DNA from: an uncultured Acholeplasma sp.
Lineage (GTDB): Bacteria; Bacillota_I; Bacilli_A; Acholeplasmatales; Acholeplasmataceae
Direction of reading: 5' to 3'
Length of the DNA: 12,104 nt
Assembly (NCBI GenBank): GCA_937934685.1
Contig: CALGYU010000031.1
Coordinates: forward strand, 1-12,104
The notes under the pieces were generated by a model. That model made no database searches, was not told where the DNA came from, and was given only the letters and a program-made list of their open reading frames with translations. Shown here piece by piece: positions 1 to 9,300 of this stretch. Positions within the stretch are counted from its first letter, which is position 1; every line of letters starts with the position of its first letter. Position numbers and translations under genes: made by a program.

Positions 1-22
1 TTTCTTCTTTTGAGAGCATAAG

Positions 23-51
23 TTTATTTTTATTTTAAAATAAGATATAAT
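23..51 (+). promoter_or_regulatory. Probable sigma-A promoter of the PTS operon
   Basis: A perfect TATAAT lies at 46-51, with a weak -35-like TTTATT at 23-28 and a 17-nt spacer. The spacer contains a 14-bp perfect AT palindrome (30-43, TTATTTT/AAAATAA) that could be an operator, though AT palindromes are common at this base composition. A GAGGAAG ribosome binding site follows at 75-81, four bases before the ATG at 85. Confidence 0.6.
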
Positions 52-84
52 ATAGTTAATGATAATATGTAAAAGAGGAAGAAA

Positions 85-549
85 ATGATCGAAAATCTAG
101 TCTCAAGAAACACCATTTTTATTAAAGAATCCTTTGATAACAAAGAAGCATTATTTAAATATTTAAGTCATCAACTTTTTTTAAGTCAAAAAATCAATAA
201 TGAAAATGATTTTTTAAACGGACTTTTAGAACGAGAAAGCATCATCACAACCGGTATTGGCCTAGGGATTGCTATCCCACATACTAAAAACAAAAGTGTT
301 TTAAAACCTTTTATTGGTTTTCTAAAACTTACTGAAAGCATGCCATATGATTCCTTAGATCAAAAAAACGTTGATCTCATCTTTGTTATCGGGGTTGGTG
401 ATCATGCTGAAAGACTCCATTTAGAAATACTAGCCAACTTATCTAGATATCTTTTAGATGATGATTTCACTAAATCATTAAGACAAACCAATGATCCAGA
501 AAGCTTATATCAAAAATTAAAAATAGTAGAAAGTGAGAAAAAACTATGA
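85..549 (+). CDS. PTS fructose-type EIIA protein
   Basis: This 154-residue protein is a free-standing PTS EIIA domain of the fructose/mannitol family (PTS_EIIA_2). In that family it takes phosphate from HPr-His~P and passes it to the partner EIIB, in the cytoplasm. The sequence shows the family active-site block, with GLGIAIPHTK at about residues 59-68 and His66 as the expected phosphorylated residue. Length matches a complete single domain. The start is set by GAGGAAG just upstream. The stop (TGA, 547-549) overlaps the ATG of the EIIB gene as ATGA, so the two are translationally coupled. The sugar cannot be told: no sugar kinase or glycosidase gene lies next to it. Confidence 0.93.
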   Translation: MIENLVSRNTIFIKESFDNKEALFKYLSHQLFLSQKINNENDFLNGLLERESIITTGIGLGIAIPHTKNKSVLKPFIGFLKLTESMPYDSLDQKNVDLIFVIGVGDHAERLHLEILANLSRYLLDDDFTKSLRQTNDPESLYQKLKIVESEKKL

Positions 550-845
550 ACGTAATTGCCATCACTGCTTGTCCTATGGGCATAGCACACACTTATATAG
601 CAGCAGAAGCCTTAAGAAAAGTGGCTTACTCAAAAGGAATTGATTTAATCATAGAAAAACATGCAGCATTAGGCGTTGAAGGAACTTTAACACAAGAAGA
701 AATCAAAAGAGCAGATGCTATCATCATCGCTGCAGATATGCATGTTGATCTAGAAAGATTTGCAGGAAAGAAAATCATTACAGCAACCACCGCAGAAGCT
801 ATATCAAATCCAGAATCATTATTTGAACAGTTAGAAGAAAAATAA
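546..845 (+). CDS. PTS fructose-type EIIB protein
   Basis: This 99-residue protein is a free-standing EIIB of the fructose family. In the family the active-site cysteine receives phosphate from EIIA and donates it to the sugar carried by EIIC. The N-terminal block ITACPMGIAHTYIAAEAL gives the P-loop, with Cys9 as the catalytic residue. The usual 'ETQGS.G' stretch reads EKHAALGVEG here, a moderately diverged version. The C-terminal part has the expected alternating beta/alpha pattern ending at the EIIB boundary. It begins four bases inside the end of the EIIA gene and is followed after one base by the EIIC gene, so EIIA, EIIB and EIIC are three separate chains in one operon rather than the fused form common elsewhere. 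Confidence 0.93.
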   Translation: MNVIAITACPMGIAHTYIAAEALRKVAYSKGIDLIIEKHAALGVEGTLTQEEIKRADAIIIAADMHVDLERFAGKKIITATTAEAISNPESLFEQLEEK

Positions 846-846
846 A

Positions 847-1839
847 GTGAAAAAAAATATTTACAGTGCACTGATGCAAGGCCTATCTTATAGTCTAGTT
901 TTCTTAGTTATAAGAGGCTTTTCTTTGGTTTTAAGTCAACTATTTGCAGAAGCTTTTTTCCTACAAATCGTCACCTACGCAGAAATCTTATTCTTCGTAT
1001 TTTTTGTTGCCTACCTTTGTTATGACATCGCAGATAAACCAGGACTCATCATAGGTGGATTAATTGGTTATCTAATTTACGCGACAGATACAAATTTTTA
1101 TGGTATCATCATTTATGGTATTGCAACAGGAGTTTTAATGAAATACTTAAAAAAATACCTCATGCGTTTACCCAAAGAAGCAAAATATTTAATAGGAACT
1201 ATATGGTTACCCATTTTAACATTAGCGATGATACTTCCTATTATTTATTTTACTGCCCCATACCTTCACACAGGGTATATCCATACCATTAGATTCATTA
1301 AAAATATTGAGGTATATCGATTATCCATTGCCTTACTAGGTGGCATATTCGCAGGACTTATGGCCTATGATGCAGGGGGTAGAGTTAATAAAACAACCTA
1401 CTTAATTACCGCCTTACTCATCATAGAATTACCTATCCTAATGACCTCGGTTTTAATAGGAGGCATGTTGCCACCACTAGCCATCGGGTTATTTAGAATG
1501 ATGTTTCCACATAAAAAACTCATTTTAGAACAAGAGGCTAAAAAAGAAACACAAATCATTATGGGTTTATCTTTCATCACAGAAGGAGCTCTACCCTACA
1601 TGAAAACCACATGTAATTTAAGATTAATGCTCATCATCGGATCATTTTTTGCAGGAGCTATCACAGCAGCAGCAAAAATAGAAACCTATATTCCGCATGG
1701 TGGCATCGTTGCTCTACTAGCAATGAATAGACCATTAAGATTCATCATAATATTAATCATTATGGTCATCCTAACAAGTCTATTAATCTTTATCAATGTA
1801 AAGTATTTTGAAAAACAGGAGTTAAAAAATGAGAATTGA
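847..1839 (+). CDS. PTS fructose-type EIIC permease
   Basis: This 330-residue, strongly hydrophobic protein is the membrane permease of the fructose-type PTS. Many predicted transmembrane segments are visible (for example near residues 12-33, 42-60, 66-97, 118-136, 160-176, 186-205, 260-276 and 298-318). Family landmarks are YDAGGRVNK (174-182, usually a DMGGPVNK-like loop), GLSFITEGALPY (240-251) and IPHGG (282-286). The usual Pro of GGPVNK is Arg here. The start is GTG at 847, one base after the EIIB stop, and has only a weak AGAAGAA ribosome site, so coupling to EIIB is likely. An internal ATG at 874 is a less good alternative because it would cut into the first membrane segment. It ends in TGA, overlapping the next gene by 11 bases. 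Confidence 0.88.
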   Translation: MKKNIYSALMQGLSYSLVFLVIRGFSLVLSQLFAEAFFLQIVTYAEILFFVFFVAYLCYDIADKPGLIIGGLIGYLIYATDTNFYGIIIYGIATGVLMKYLKKYLMRLPKEAKYLIGTIWLPILTLAMILPIIYFTAPYLHTGYIHTIRFIKNIEVYRLSIALLGGIFAGLMAYDAGGRVNKTTYLITALLIIELPILMTSVLIGGMLPPLAIGLFRMMFPHKKLILEQEAKKETQIIMGLSFITEGALPYMKTTCNLRLMLIIGSFFAGAITAAAKIETYIPHGGIVALLAMNRPLRFIIILIIMVILTSLLIFINVKYFEKQELKNEN

Positions 1840-2434
1840 CATATGGATTGACTTTAATTGTCCACAAAGCTATGTTTCATTGACAAAGTTTTTATCAGTT
1901 TATAATAAATTTAAATATAAAAACGAAGTAGATGTGTTATACCGCAGTTATGAAGATGAAGAAAGTCAAAATAAAAACAAAGAAGAAATCATCAAAGAAG
2001 CTTTAAATTACGGGTTAAAACTTAACTATATCCAAAGACTAGAATCTACACATTTGCCACATCAAATGTTACACCTAGCAAAAAAAGGATCTTGTCAAGA
2101 AAAAGTGCTACTAACGCTACTTAAAGAAAAGTTTGAAAACGGCAAAGATATTTCAAATAAAAACGTCTTAATTGATATATTAAAACCATTTTTAAACGAA
2201 GAAACCATCAAAGAAACATTGGAAAATCTACCTTTTAAAAATGCAATTTCATTAAATAAAGAAAATGCACAAAGAAGAAAGATCTATCACTTACCGCATT
2301 ACAGATTTAATCACACCATAGACCTAAATGGAAACCCATCAGAAGAAGAAATCAAAAAAGCCATCATCATTATGTATCAAAAAGAGAAAACCACGACGTA
2401 TTGCGAAGAAGATGAAGAAAACTGCTACAGATAA
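1829..2434 (+). CDS. DsbA/FrnE-like thioredoxin-fold protein with altered active site
   Basis: This 201-residue protein resembles the FrnE-type branch of the DsbA family: it starts with the beta strand MRIDIWIDFNCP, has a helical insert with a HLPHQMLHLAK...FENGKDIS pattern, and a LPHY segment (about residues 155-158) at the place of the cis-proline loop. The usual CPxC dithiol is CPQS (Cys11 to Ser14), so it cannot form the normal active-site disulfide. Two further cysteines lie in an acidic tail (YCEEDEENC). No signal peptide is visible, so it is probably cytosolic. An AGGAG site at 1817-1821 supports the start. It overlaps the EIIC gene by 11 bases and is the last gene of the PTS operon. 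A glutathione-transferase-like or chaperone role is possible; the exact activity is unknown. Confidence 0.7.
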   Translation: MRIDIWIDFNCPQSYVSLTKFLSVYNKFKYKNEVDVLYRSYEDEESQNKNKEEIIKEALNYGLKLNYIQRLESTHLPHQMLHLAKKGSCQEKVLLTLLKEKFENGKDISNKNVLIDILKPFLNEETIKETLENLPFKNAISLNKENAQRRKIYHLPHYRFNHTIDLNGNPSEEEIKKAIIIMYQKEKTTTYCEEDEENCYR

Positions 2435-2460
2435 AGATAAACTTCATCTCTTTTTTCTTT
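2410..2460 (+). terminator. Intrinsic terminator of the PTS operon
   Basis: AGATGAAG (2410-2417) pairs perfectly with CTTCATCT (2442-2449) across a 24-nt loop and is followed by a T-rich run (2449-2460, CTTTTTTCTTT). The left arm lies inside the last codons of the DsbA-like gene. The long loop makes it weaker than the terminator at 4161-4189. Confidence 0.55.
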
Positions 2461-2490
2461 TATATATTGATAGCAATTTAAATACATATA

Positions 2491-2499
2491 TGGTATAGT
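2491..2499 (+). promoter_or_regulatory. Extended -10 promoter of the helicase gene
   Basis: TGG-TATAGT (2491-2499) has the extended -10 form TGnTATAnT. A TTGATA at 2467-2472 is 21 nt away, too far for an ordinary -35, so the extended -10 probably carries the activity. GAGGA (2520-2524) sets the ATG at 2530. Confidence 0.5.
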
Positions 2500-2529
2500 A
2501 TTTAAGGTTTATAAGAAACGAGGAAAAAA

Positions 2530-4164
2530 ATGAATATATTATTTAACGAATTACCAATATTAGAACAAACAAAACAAGCTTTAGAACAATTAAATTTTAA
2601 AGAAGCAACACCAATCCAGGCATTAGCAATCCCTAAAATGATTGAAGGAAAAGATTTAATTGGACAAGCTCAAACAGGAACCGGAAAAACATTTGCATTT
2701 GGGATACCGATTGTTGAAAAAATCAATCCTAAATTAAAAGAAACACAAAGCTTAATACTATGTCCAACCAGAGAGTTAACCATTCAAGTATATAAAGAAA
2801 TTTTAAAACTAGTCAAATTTTATCCAGAAATTAAAGCCACTGCCATTTATGGTGGTGAATCATATGAAAAACAATTTAGAGCACTTGCTTTAAAACCACA
2901 CATCATTGTTGCAACACCAGGAAGAATCATCGACCATATGTCACGTGGAAAAGTAGATTTATCTAATCTAACTGTCCTAACGTTAGACGAGGCAGATGAA
3001 ATGCTAAAAATGGGTTTCCAAGAAGATTTAGAAACAATCTTAAAAGAAACACCAGAGACAAGACAAACCGTCTTATTCTCAGCAACCATTCCACCATTTA
3101 TTAGAAAAGTAGCAACCAAATACCAAAAAAATCCAGAAATCTTAAAAGTTGAAAACACCACTTTAACCGTAGATGCTATCAAACAGTATTACTACATGGT
3201 AAAAGAAACAGAAAAAATCAAACTATTAATTAGATTACTAGACTTAGAAACACCACAATCAGTCATCATTTTTGGTAACACCAAAAAAGAAGTAGATGAA
3301 ATCACAGCATCATTACAAGAAGCTAACTATTTAGCAGACGCTATTCATGGAGATTTAAAACAATCACAAAGACAATATGTTATGAATCGCTTTAGATCTA
3401 AACAATTATCCATCTTAGTAGCAACAGACGTTGCTGCACGTGGGATAGATATTTCAGATGTTGAAATGGTAATTAACTATGACCTACCATTTGAAGACGA
3501 AGTATATGTTCATAGAATTGGTAGAACGGGACGTGCAGGTAAAAAAGGTGTTGCATACACATTTGTAGGGCCAAGAAGAATTAATAAATTAAGAGACCTA
3601 CAACGCTTCATTAAACACGATATAGAAGCCTTAAAAGTACCTTCAACTAAAGAAATTCATGCCAAACAACTAGAAAGTTTTAATCAAAAAATTAGTCAAA
3701 TCATTGAAGAAAATCTAGTCTTAGATCTAGATAACAAATTGATTGATGAACTCCTTAAAAAATTCAATGAAAGACAAATCATTAATGGTTTATTAACATC
3801 ATTATTACCAGAAGAAAAAGCATATCCTGATATTGACCTACCAAAAAGAGCAAACGATAAAGTATCTGGTCAATTTGATAAAAAACAAGATGGTAAAAAA
3901 CGCAACCGATTAGGTGATAAAGGATCAAACAAAGATATGGTTGAACTTGTTATCAATTTAGGTAAAAAAGATCAAGTAAACCCATCAATGATATTAGAAA
4001 TCTTAAGAAAACAATACAACATTTATTCAAAAAATGTTGGAAACATCAAACATTATCAAACAGAAACTGTTTTTGAACTTAACCAAACTGCTTTAAACAA
4101 AATGAGTTCATTCAAAACGGTTAAAATCAACGGAAGAAACATACAAGTAACAGCTAAGAAATAA
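2530..4164 (+). CDS. DEAD-box ATP-dependent RNA helicase with DbpA-type RNA-binding domain
   Basis: This 544-residue protein is a DEAD-box RNA helicase of the CshA/DeaD/DbpA group; such enzymes remodel RNA in ribosome assembly and mRNA decay. All core motifs are intact: Q motif ending at Gln30, AQTGTGKT (47-54), PTREL (79-83), GG (108-109), TPGR (129-132), DEAD (153-156), SAT (184-186), ATDVAARGID (298-307) and HRIGRTGR (328-335). After a helical part (about 370-430) and a Lys/Arg-rich linker (about 438-467), residues 469-544 match the DbpA RNA-binding domain (VELVINLGKKD... to the C-terminus), which in E. coli DbpA binds 23S rRNA hairpin 92. It stands alone between its own promoter and terminator. 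CshA and DeaD cannot be separated by eye. Confidence 0.93.
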   Translation: MNILFNELPILEQTKQALEQLNFKEATPIQALAIPKMIEGKDLIGQAQTGTGKTFAFGIPIVEKINPKLKETQSLILCPTRELTIQVYKEILKLVKFYPEIKATAIYGGESYEKQFRALALKPHIIVATPGRIIDHMSRGKVDLSNLTVLTLDEADEMLKMGFQEDLETILKETPETRQTVLFSATIPPFIRKVATKYQKNPEILKVENTTLTVDAIKQYYYMVKETEKIKLLIRLLDLETPQSVIIFGNTKKEVDEITASLQEANYLADAIHGDLKQSQRQYVMNRFRSKQLSILVATDVAARGIDISDVEMVINYDLPFEDEVYVHRIGRTGRAGKKGVAYTFVGPRRINKLRDLQRFIKHDIEALKVPSTKEIHAKQLESFNQKISQIIEENLVLDLDNKLIDELLKKFNERQIINGLLTSLLPEEKAYPDIDLPKRANDKVSGQFDKKQDGKKRNRLGDKGSNKDMVELVINLGKKDQVNPSMILEILRKQYNIYSKNVGNIKHYQTETVFELNQTALNKMSSFKTVKINGRNIQVTAKK

Positions 4165-4189
4165 CACCTATTTATAGGTGTTATTTTTC
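4161..4189 (+). terminator. Intrinsic terminator of the helicase gene
   Basis: ATAACACCTA (4161-4170) pairs perfectly with TAGGTGTTAT (4175-4184) across a TTTA loop, followed by TTTTT. The helicase stop codon (4162-4164) lies inside the left arm. Confidence 0.9.
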
Positions 4190-4191
4190 TA

Positions 4192-4220
4192 TTGATGACA
4201 CAAAAACAATTTATCATAAT
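4192..4220 (+). promoter_or_regulatory. Probable promoter of the jetABC-ptsI operon
   Basis: TTGATG (4192-4197) and CATAAT (4215-4220) are separated by exactly 17 nt, each matching the sigma-A hexamers in most positions. It starts directly after the helicase terminator and leaves a leader of roughly 80 nt before the jetA ATG. Confidence 0.55.
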
Positions 4221-4259
4221 TAAACATAGAAAAAAAAGCATAAAAATGTTAAAATTACT

Positions 4260-4272
4260 ATAGACTGTCTAT
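4260..4272. promoter_or_regulatory. Candidate operator: 13-bp inverted repeat ATAGAC-T-GTCTAT
   Basis: Two perfect 6-bp arms flank one central base, in the leader between the putative promoter and the jetA ribosome site. The core TATAGACTG recurs at 4382-4390 and, inverted (CAGTCTATA), at 4407-4415 inside the start of jetA. A repressor site is an inference; no regulator gene is adjacent. Confidence 0.35.
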
Positions 4273-4310
4273 TTATATTGATATATATAAATAAATTTAA
4301 GGAGGAACAA

Positions 4311-5702
4311 ATGGCTCACTTATTTGACATCATTCCAGACACGTTCTTTTCAGTACTATCATCACCAAATAAAAATATTTATATAGACTGCTTATTCATC
4401 ATTTATCAGTCTATAGACACCATTGAAGATGCCTTTCAAGGGGATCGTGAATTTGTTGTTCAAAAACTACAAGATTATTTTGATGATGTAAAAGAAGCGT
4501 TGATTGACGAAGAAATCCAAGAAATATCCACAACAAGTCGACAAAAAGCAGTATCTGTCATTAATTTATTAAAAAGAACTGGTTGGTTAGGCGAAGAAGA
4601 GTTAGGTGATTACCGAGTATCACTTAACTTATTTGACTATAGCATCAGAGTTTTAGAAGTTTTAAAAAGCATTAAAAACAACGAACAAATCCAATACACT
4701 GGTGAAATATATAGTGTCTATTCTATTTTAAAATCATTTACGATAGAAGATGGATATGCCATTTTACAACAAGCAACCTTAAAAACGGAGACTGTTGTAA
4801 GAAGATTAAAAACCTTAAAAGCCAATATTTATAGATACTACTATGAAATTACTAAAAACAAGAAAAAAGATGACCTACAAAAACTATTAGAAAAATTACT
4901 CATAGACTATAAACAAAACTTTTTTGATTCAGCGTACTATAACTTAAAAACTAAAGATAGCTTGCCAAGATATAAACGCAGCATCACAGAATCATTATCT
5001 AAAATCTATGAAAATGAAAGTTATATGGAAGAACTAACCGAACAATTAATGTTAACTGAGCAAATAGAAGAATATAATGAAGCATATTTAAGAATTGAAG
5101 AAATGATTCGAAATATCCGCGATAATTTTGAAGGACTAGACATTTTAATCGATTCTATCGACAGAAAAAACGAGCAATATGTTAACGCCGCAGCTTCTAA
5201 AATCCTATTTTTAACCAATCATTCAGATGATCTAGAAGGTATTTTAAACAGACTCTTTAAAATCATTATTAGTGATGAAAAAGAAGCCATTAACTACACT
5301 GATTTTTTCAATCTAACTAGAATAAGAAACATCGATGAAGGCTCTTTATACAACCCACGTAGACAAAGAGTAGACGCAGTTGCTGAAGAACTTTATTACG
5401 ATGAGGACTATATTGACTTTGAAACCAAACAAAGAAAAATAGAACAATTAACCAAACACCAAATTTATAGCAAAGTAGAGATCAACAAATACGTCAAACA
5501 GTTATTACTCAGTGATGATTCTATTGAAGCCATAGAGTGCCCATTAGAAACACAAACAGACTATATAAGATTGATTTTAATCTTTTTATATTCAAAATCA
5601 ATTGGCGTGTCTTATGATGTTAAACCACTTGCTAAAATCGTTAGAGTCAATGACATTACGTTTCAAAACTTTGTAATATTTAAAAAAGGAGTAAGTTTAT
5701 GA
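4311..5702 (+). CDS. jetA: Wadjet/MksF-like subunit JetA (DUF5716 type)
   Basis: This 463-residue, mostly helical and charged protein resembles the JetA family of Wadjet systems, the kleisin-like (MukF/MksF) subunit that bridges the heads of the SMC dimer. Recognition rests on the N-terminus MAHLFDIIPDTFFSVLSS...IYIDCLFIIY, which is characteristic of the family, and on the jetB and jetC genes directly after it. A long helical, coiled-coil-like region spans about 140-290. The ATG at 4311 is chosen because a near-perfect AAGGAGGA lies at 4299-4306; an in-frame TTG at 4278 would add 11 residues without support. It ends in TGA, overlapping the jetB ATG (ATGA). Two TATAGACTG-type motifs lie within its first 110 bases. 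Functional state is unknown since JetD is not seen. Confidence 0.82.
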   Translation: MAHLFDIIPDTFFSVLSSPNKNIYIDCLFIIYQSIDTIEDAFQGDREFVVQKLQDYFDDVKEALIDEEIQEISTTSRQKAVSVINLLKRTGWLGEEELGDYRVSLNLFDYSIRVLEVLKSIKNNEQIQYTGEIYSVYSILKSFTIEDGYAILQQATLKTETVVRRLKTLKANIYRYYYEITKNKKKDDLQKLLEKLLIDYKQNFFDSAYYNLKTKDSLPRYKRSITESLSKIYENESYMEELTEQLMLTEQIEEYNEAYLRIEEMIRNIRDNFEGLDILIDSIDRKNEQYVNAAASKILFLTNHSDDLEGILNRLFKIIISDEKEAINYTDFFNLTRIRNIDEGSLYNPRRQRVDAVAEELYYDEDYIDFETKQRKIEQLTKHQIYSKVEINKYVKQLLLSDDSIEAIECPLETQTDYIRLILIFLYSKSIGVSYDVKPLAKIVRVNDITFQNFVIFKKGVSL

Positions 5703-6337
5703 TCAATAAAACACAAGCTGCTAAAAGATTTAGTGAACAATTTATCACATTAAAAGAAGCTGAAAAAAGCACTTTTTCAAGAATCGTTAATAAACTATTT
5801 CAAGTCAACTACATTACCAGAAAAAAGATTGCGGATGCTAATGACTATCGTTTCATCCTAGCATACAAAGAAATATTTGAAGCCTTTTTTGTCATCAGTG
5901 ATTTTGAATTAACCATTGAAAGACACGATGAAGTTGTTTTTATTAAAAACGAAAGTGTTTATAACCGATTAAGACTTAAAAAAGAAGAAAGTTTACTCTT
6001 ACTTGTTACAAGAGTTTTATTTCAAAGAAAAAGAGATTTAGTTACGTTAGATGAAAACGTAGAAATATATTTAGAAGAACTACACAATGAGCTTAGACGA
6101 ATTGGCTATCTAGATGATAAAAGAATTACAAAAGATAAATTAAAACCAGCCTTATCTTTACTTAGAAACTACAATATCATCGACTACATTGATCGTAGTT
6201 TAAGAGATGATGCTAGAATCAAAATATATCCAACCGTTTTATACGTAACAAACATTCAAAACATTAAAGATGCGATTGATAGAATCGATGAATACATGGA
6301 AGGAAGTGAAACAAGTGAAGAAACTGACGAAGATTAA
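5699..6337 (+). CDS. jetB: Wadjet/MksE-like subunit JetB (DUF4194 type)
   Basis: This 212-residue protein is the JetB/MksE-like subunit (DUF4194), which in Wadjet and MukBEF-type complexes forms winged-helix (KITE) dimers on the kleisin. The central RLRLKKEESLLLLVTRVLFQ block (about residues 90-109) and the following LEELHNELRRIGYLD and LSLLRNYNIIDYID segments are typical of the family. The C-terminus is strongly acidic (about residues 200-212). Its ATG overlaps the jetA stop by four bases and has AAAGGAG seven bases upstream. Its 3' end overlaps jetC by about 23 bases. Length is normal for a complete JetB. Confidence 0.82.
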   Translation: MINKTQAAKRFSEQFITLKEAEKSTFSRIVNKLFQVNYITRKKIADANDYRFILAYKEIFEAFFVISDFELTIERHDEVVFIKNESVYNRLRLKKEESLLLLVTRVLFQRKRDLVTLDENVEIYLEELHNELRRIGYLDDKRITKDKLKPALSLLRNYNIIDYIDRSLRDDARIKIYPTVLYVTNIQNIKDAIDRIDEYMEGSETSEETDED

Positions 6338-9300
6338 ACTAGTAAACTGGCACTTGTTTACCAACCAAACCATTGATATTAAAGACAATACCGTTATTTC
6401 AGGTGAAAACGGGTCAGGAAAATCAACCTTACTGGATGCTATTCAATACTTATTAGTAGGCGGTAGAAGTGGTGTTAAATTCAACATCGCAGCTAACGAT
6501 GAGGCCAGACGTAGTTTAGAAGGCTATATTAGAGGGCGCATTGGTGCTGAAAACAAAGAATATTTAAGAAGTAACGATGTTGTTACTCACATCGCCTTAG
6601 AATTTAATGACAGAGATACTAACACCAATAGCATTGTTGGATGTATTTTAGAATTGCCAAAAGGTGGACAACTCAAAGAACGCTTCTATATCTTAGAAGA
6701 TTTATCTATCCATGAAAATATGTTCATAGATCAAAGATATCCTAGAGACTATAAAAGTGTTAAAGCCTATTTTAAAGATTTAGAAATAGAATTTAAACCA
6801 TTTGACACACAAAAACATTATCGAAATGCTATGGCCAGATTTTTTGGTCTAGATGCTCAAAAATATACCAAAATATTACCTAAAGCACTTGCTTTTAAAC
6901 CAATTGACTTACAAGCCTTTGTTTTTGAGTTTTTATTAGATGATGATCCAATTGATATTCAAAGCTTAAAAAACAACGTTGAGCAACTTAAAAAAGTAGA
7001 AAATCAAATTAGAATCGATAAAGAAAAACTAGAAAAACTAGATAAAGTTATTGATTTAGGTAGTCAATTAAACTTAAACATTGATCAAATAGAAATCAAT
7101 GAATTAATCGAAAAACTAACCTATATTGAAAAAAGAGAAAACTTCATTAAAACAGCTCAACAAGAGTTAGATAAAATCAATCAAAACTATCAAATGGTAA
7201 GTGCCCAAAAAGCAGAACTTGACCAATTGGTAGATGAAAATGATAAAGCCATTCTAGATTTAGAAACCGCAAGAAACAGTGATGATATTTCAAGAACATT
7301 AGCTACTTACAAAGAAAACCTACTTAAAAAAGGTGAGGTTTATGAACAACAAAAAGATTTGGTATATCAATTAAGACAAACCTTACAACACGAAGTAGAC
7401 TTAATGAAAAAATTCACACAAAAACAACCTAACGCTTCTATTTTAGCATTTATCAAATATCATCAAACCAATGAGGAAAACCTAAACGTTTTACAACTAC
7501 AAGATCACCTAAACTCAGTTGCTCAAGAAGTTTCTAGTTACCTAAGTGCTTATCAGTTAGAACTCATTAAACTAGAAGAAGAAAGAAATCGTATTTCAGA
7601 AAACATATCTATGATTTCTCTACGCTTAAATCAATTAAGAAGAAACGTTAAGACCTATCCAAAACATGTCACAGAACTCATCGAGGTTTTAAACGAAGAA
7701 TTGAGTCGCCAGTACCAAAAAGATATACGTGTAAGACCGTTTTGTGAACTCATCGAAGTTAATGATCCAGTATGGAGAAATGCACTAGAAGGATACTTAT
7801 CAGGCCAAAGATTTGACTTAATAGTAGATCCAACTTATTTTAACGATGCACTAGAAATTTATGATAGAGTGAAATTTGAAAAAAGAATTTATGGTGTCGG
7901 GTTAGTCAACACACAAAAAATTCAAAACAATCAAAATTTTGAGGATACCAGCTTAGCAGCCAAGGTATCTACCTCACATCCATACGCCAGATTATATGCT
8001 AACATGATCTTATCAGGTGTTCGTTGTGTAGAAAACGTCCAAGATTTAAAAAACTATCATCGTGCAATTACACCAAGTTGTATGACTTATGGTAATCACA
8101 CCGCTAGACAATTAAATCCAAGAACCTATGAAGTACCATACATTGGTCAAGGAGCAACAGACCTTCAAGTACGTATTGAAACAGAAGAATTAGAAACCTT
8201 AGAAAAACAAATTCATCAACTCTATGATTTACTAGAAGAAACTCAAGCAACCATTAGATTACTTTCTAATAGCAAAGCACAAGCAATGGTTAACCAAAAT
8301 CAATTAAGATTCTTTGATGTTTTAAAACAAACCAGAAGAGAATACACTTTATTAGAAGAACAAATTGCTAACTTATCACATAATACCAACGCTGAGAAAA
8401 TTGAGGCAGAACTAGAAGAGTTAAGAAAAACCAAACGACAATACAGACTTGATTTTGAAAGAATTGTTGGTTTAATGTCTGAAGCACGTGCAAATAGAGC
8501 TAGAATGTTAGAACAAATAGATATTTCAAAAGCAGAACTAGAAACTTTATACAGTGAACAAAGACACCTTAATGAAGAAAAAACGACCAAATTAAATGCA
8601 GCACATGCACAGTTTAATGCATATAAGCAAAAATATAATCAATCTTTTGATCGCATCATTGAAGAAATAGCTAAAAGTACGGTCTCCATTCAAAATCAAA
8701 ACACAAGACAAGAAATGGAAGTCATCAACTTAATGCGTCAATATATTCATCAATATCACTTTGGAGCTGCTCCTGATATTTCTGAATTAATTGAATTTGA
8801 AAAAGAAGCGGTCTTAATTAGAGATAACAACTTAATTCACTATGAGCAAGAAGCCATTGAGTTAAGAAGAAACTCTGAAACAGGCTTTAAAGAAGAATTT
8901 GTCAACAAATTAAGAGCAAGCATCGAAAACGCCCAACAACAAATATCAGAACTCAACATGGCGTTAAAAGGAAAAACCTTTGGTACAGATAGTTATCAAC
9001 TCATCACAAAACCATCAGAAGATCCTGAATACAAACAATATTACAACATCATCATGGACAATGATGCACTTGAAACAAACAGCTTATTTACAGAAAGCTT
9101 AACCAAAAGAAATGAAATCATTTTAATGGAGTTATTCAATAAAATAGCCTCAACAGATCCAGAGTTTGATAAAGTAGCTTATAACTTCCTAGATTATAGA
9201 CATTATATGTCCTATGATATTGAAGTAACCAACTTAAACGGAAACATCTCATACTTCTCTAAAGTATCTAGAGAAAAATCCGGGGGAGAAACGCAAGTAC

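Noticed and set aside
2847..3182. Minus-strand open frame of 111 codons
   Set aside because: It lies wholly within the helicase gene, opposite conserved motifs, with no ribosome site and no recognisable domain.
4278..4310. Upstream TTG start for jetA
   Set aside because: It lacks a ribosome site, and the AAGGAGGA at 4299-4306 clearly serves the ATG at 4311.
8300..8590. Minus-strand open frame of 96 codons
   Set aside because: It is antisense to the second coiled coil of jetC; low-complexity Ser/Leu/Cys content reflects the complement of the A-rich coding strand.
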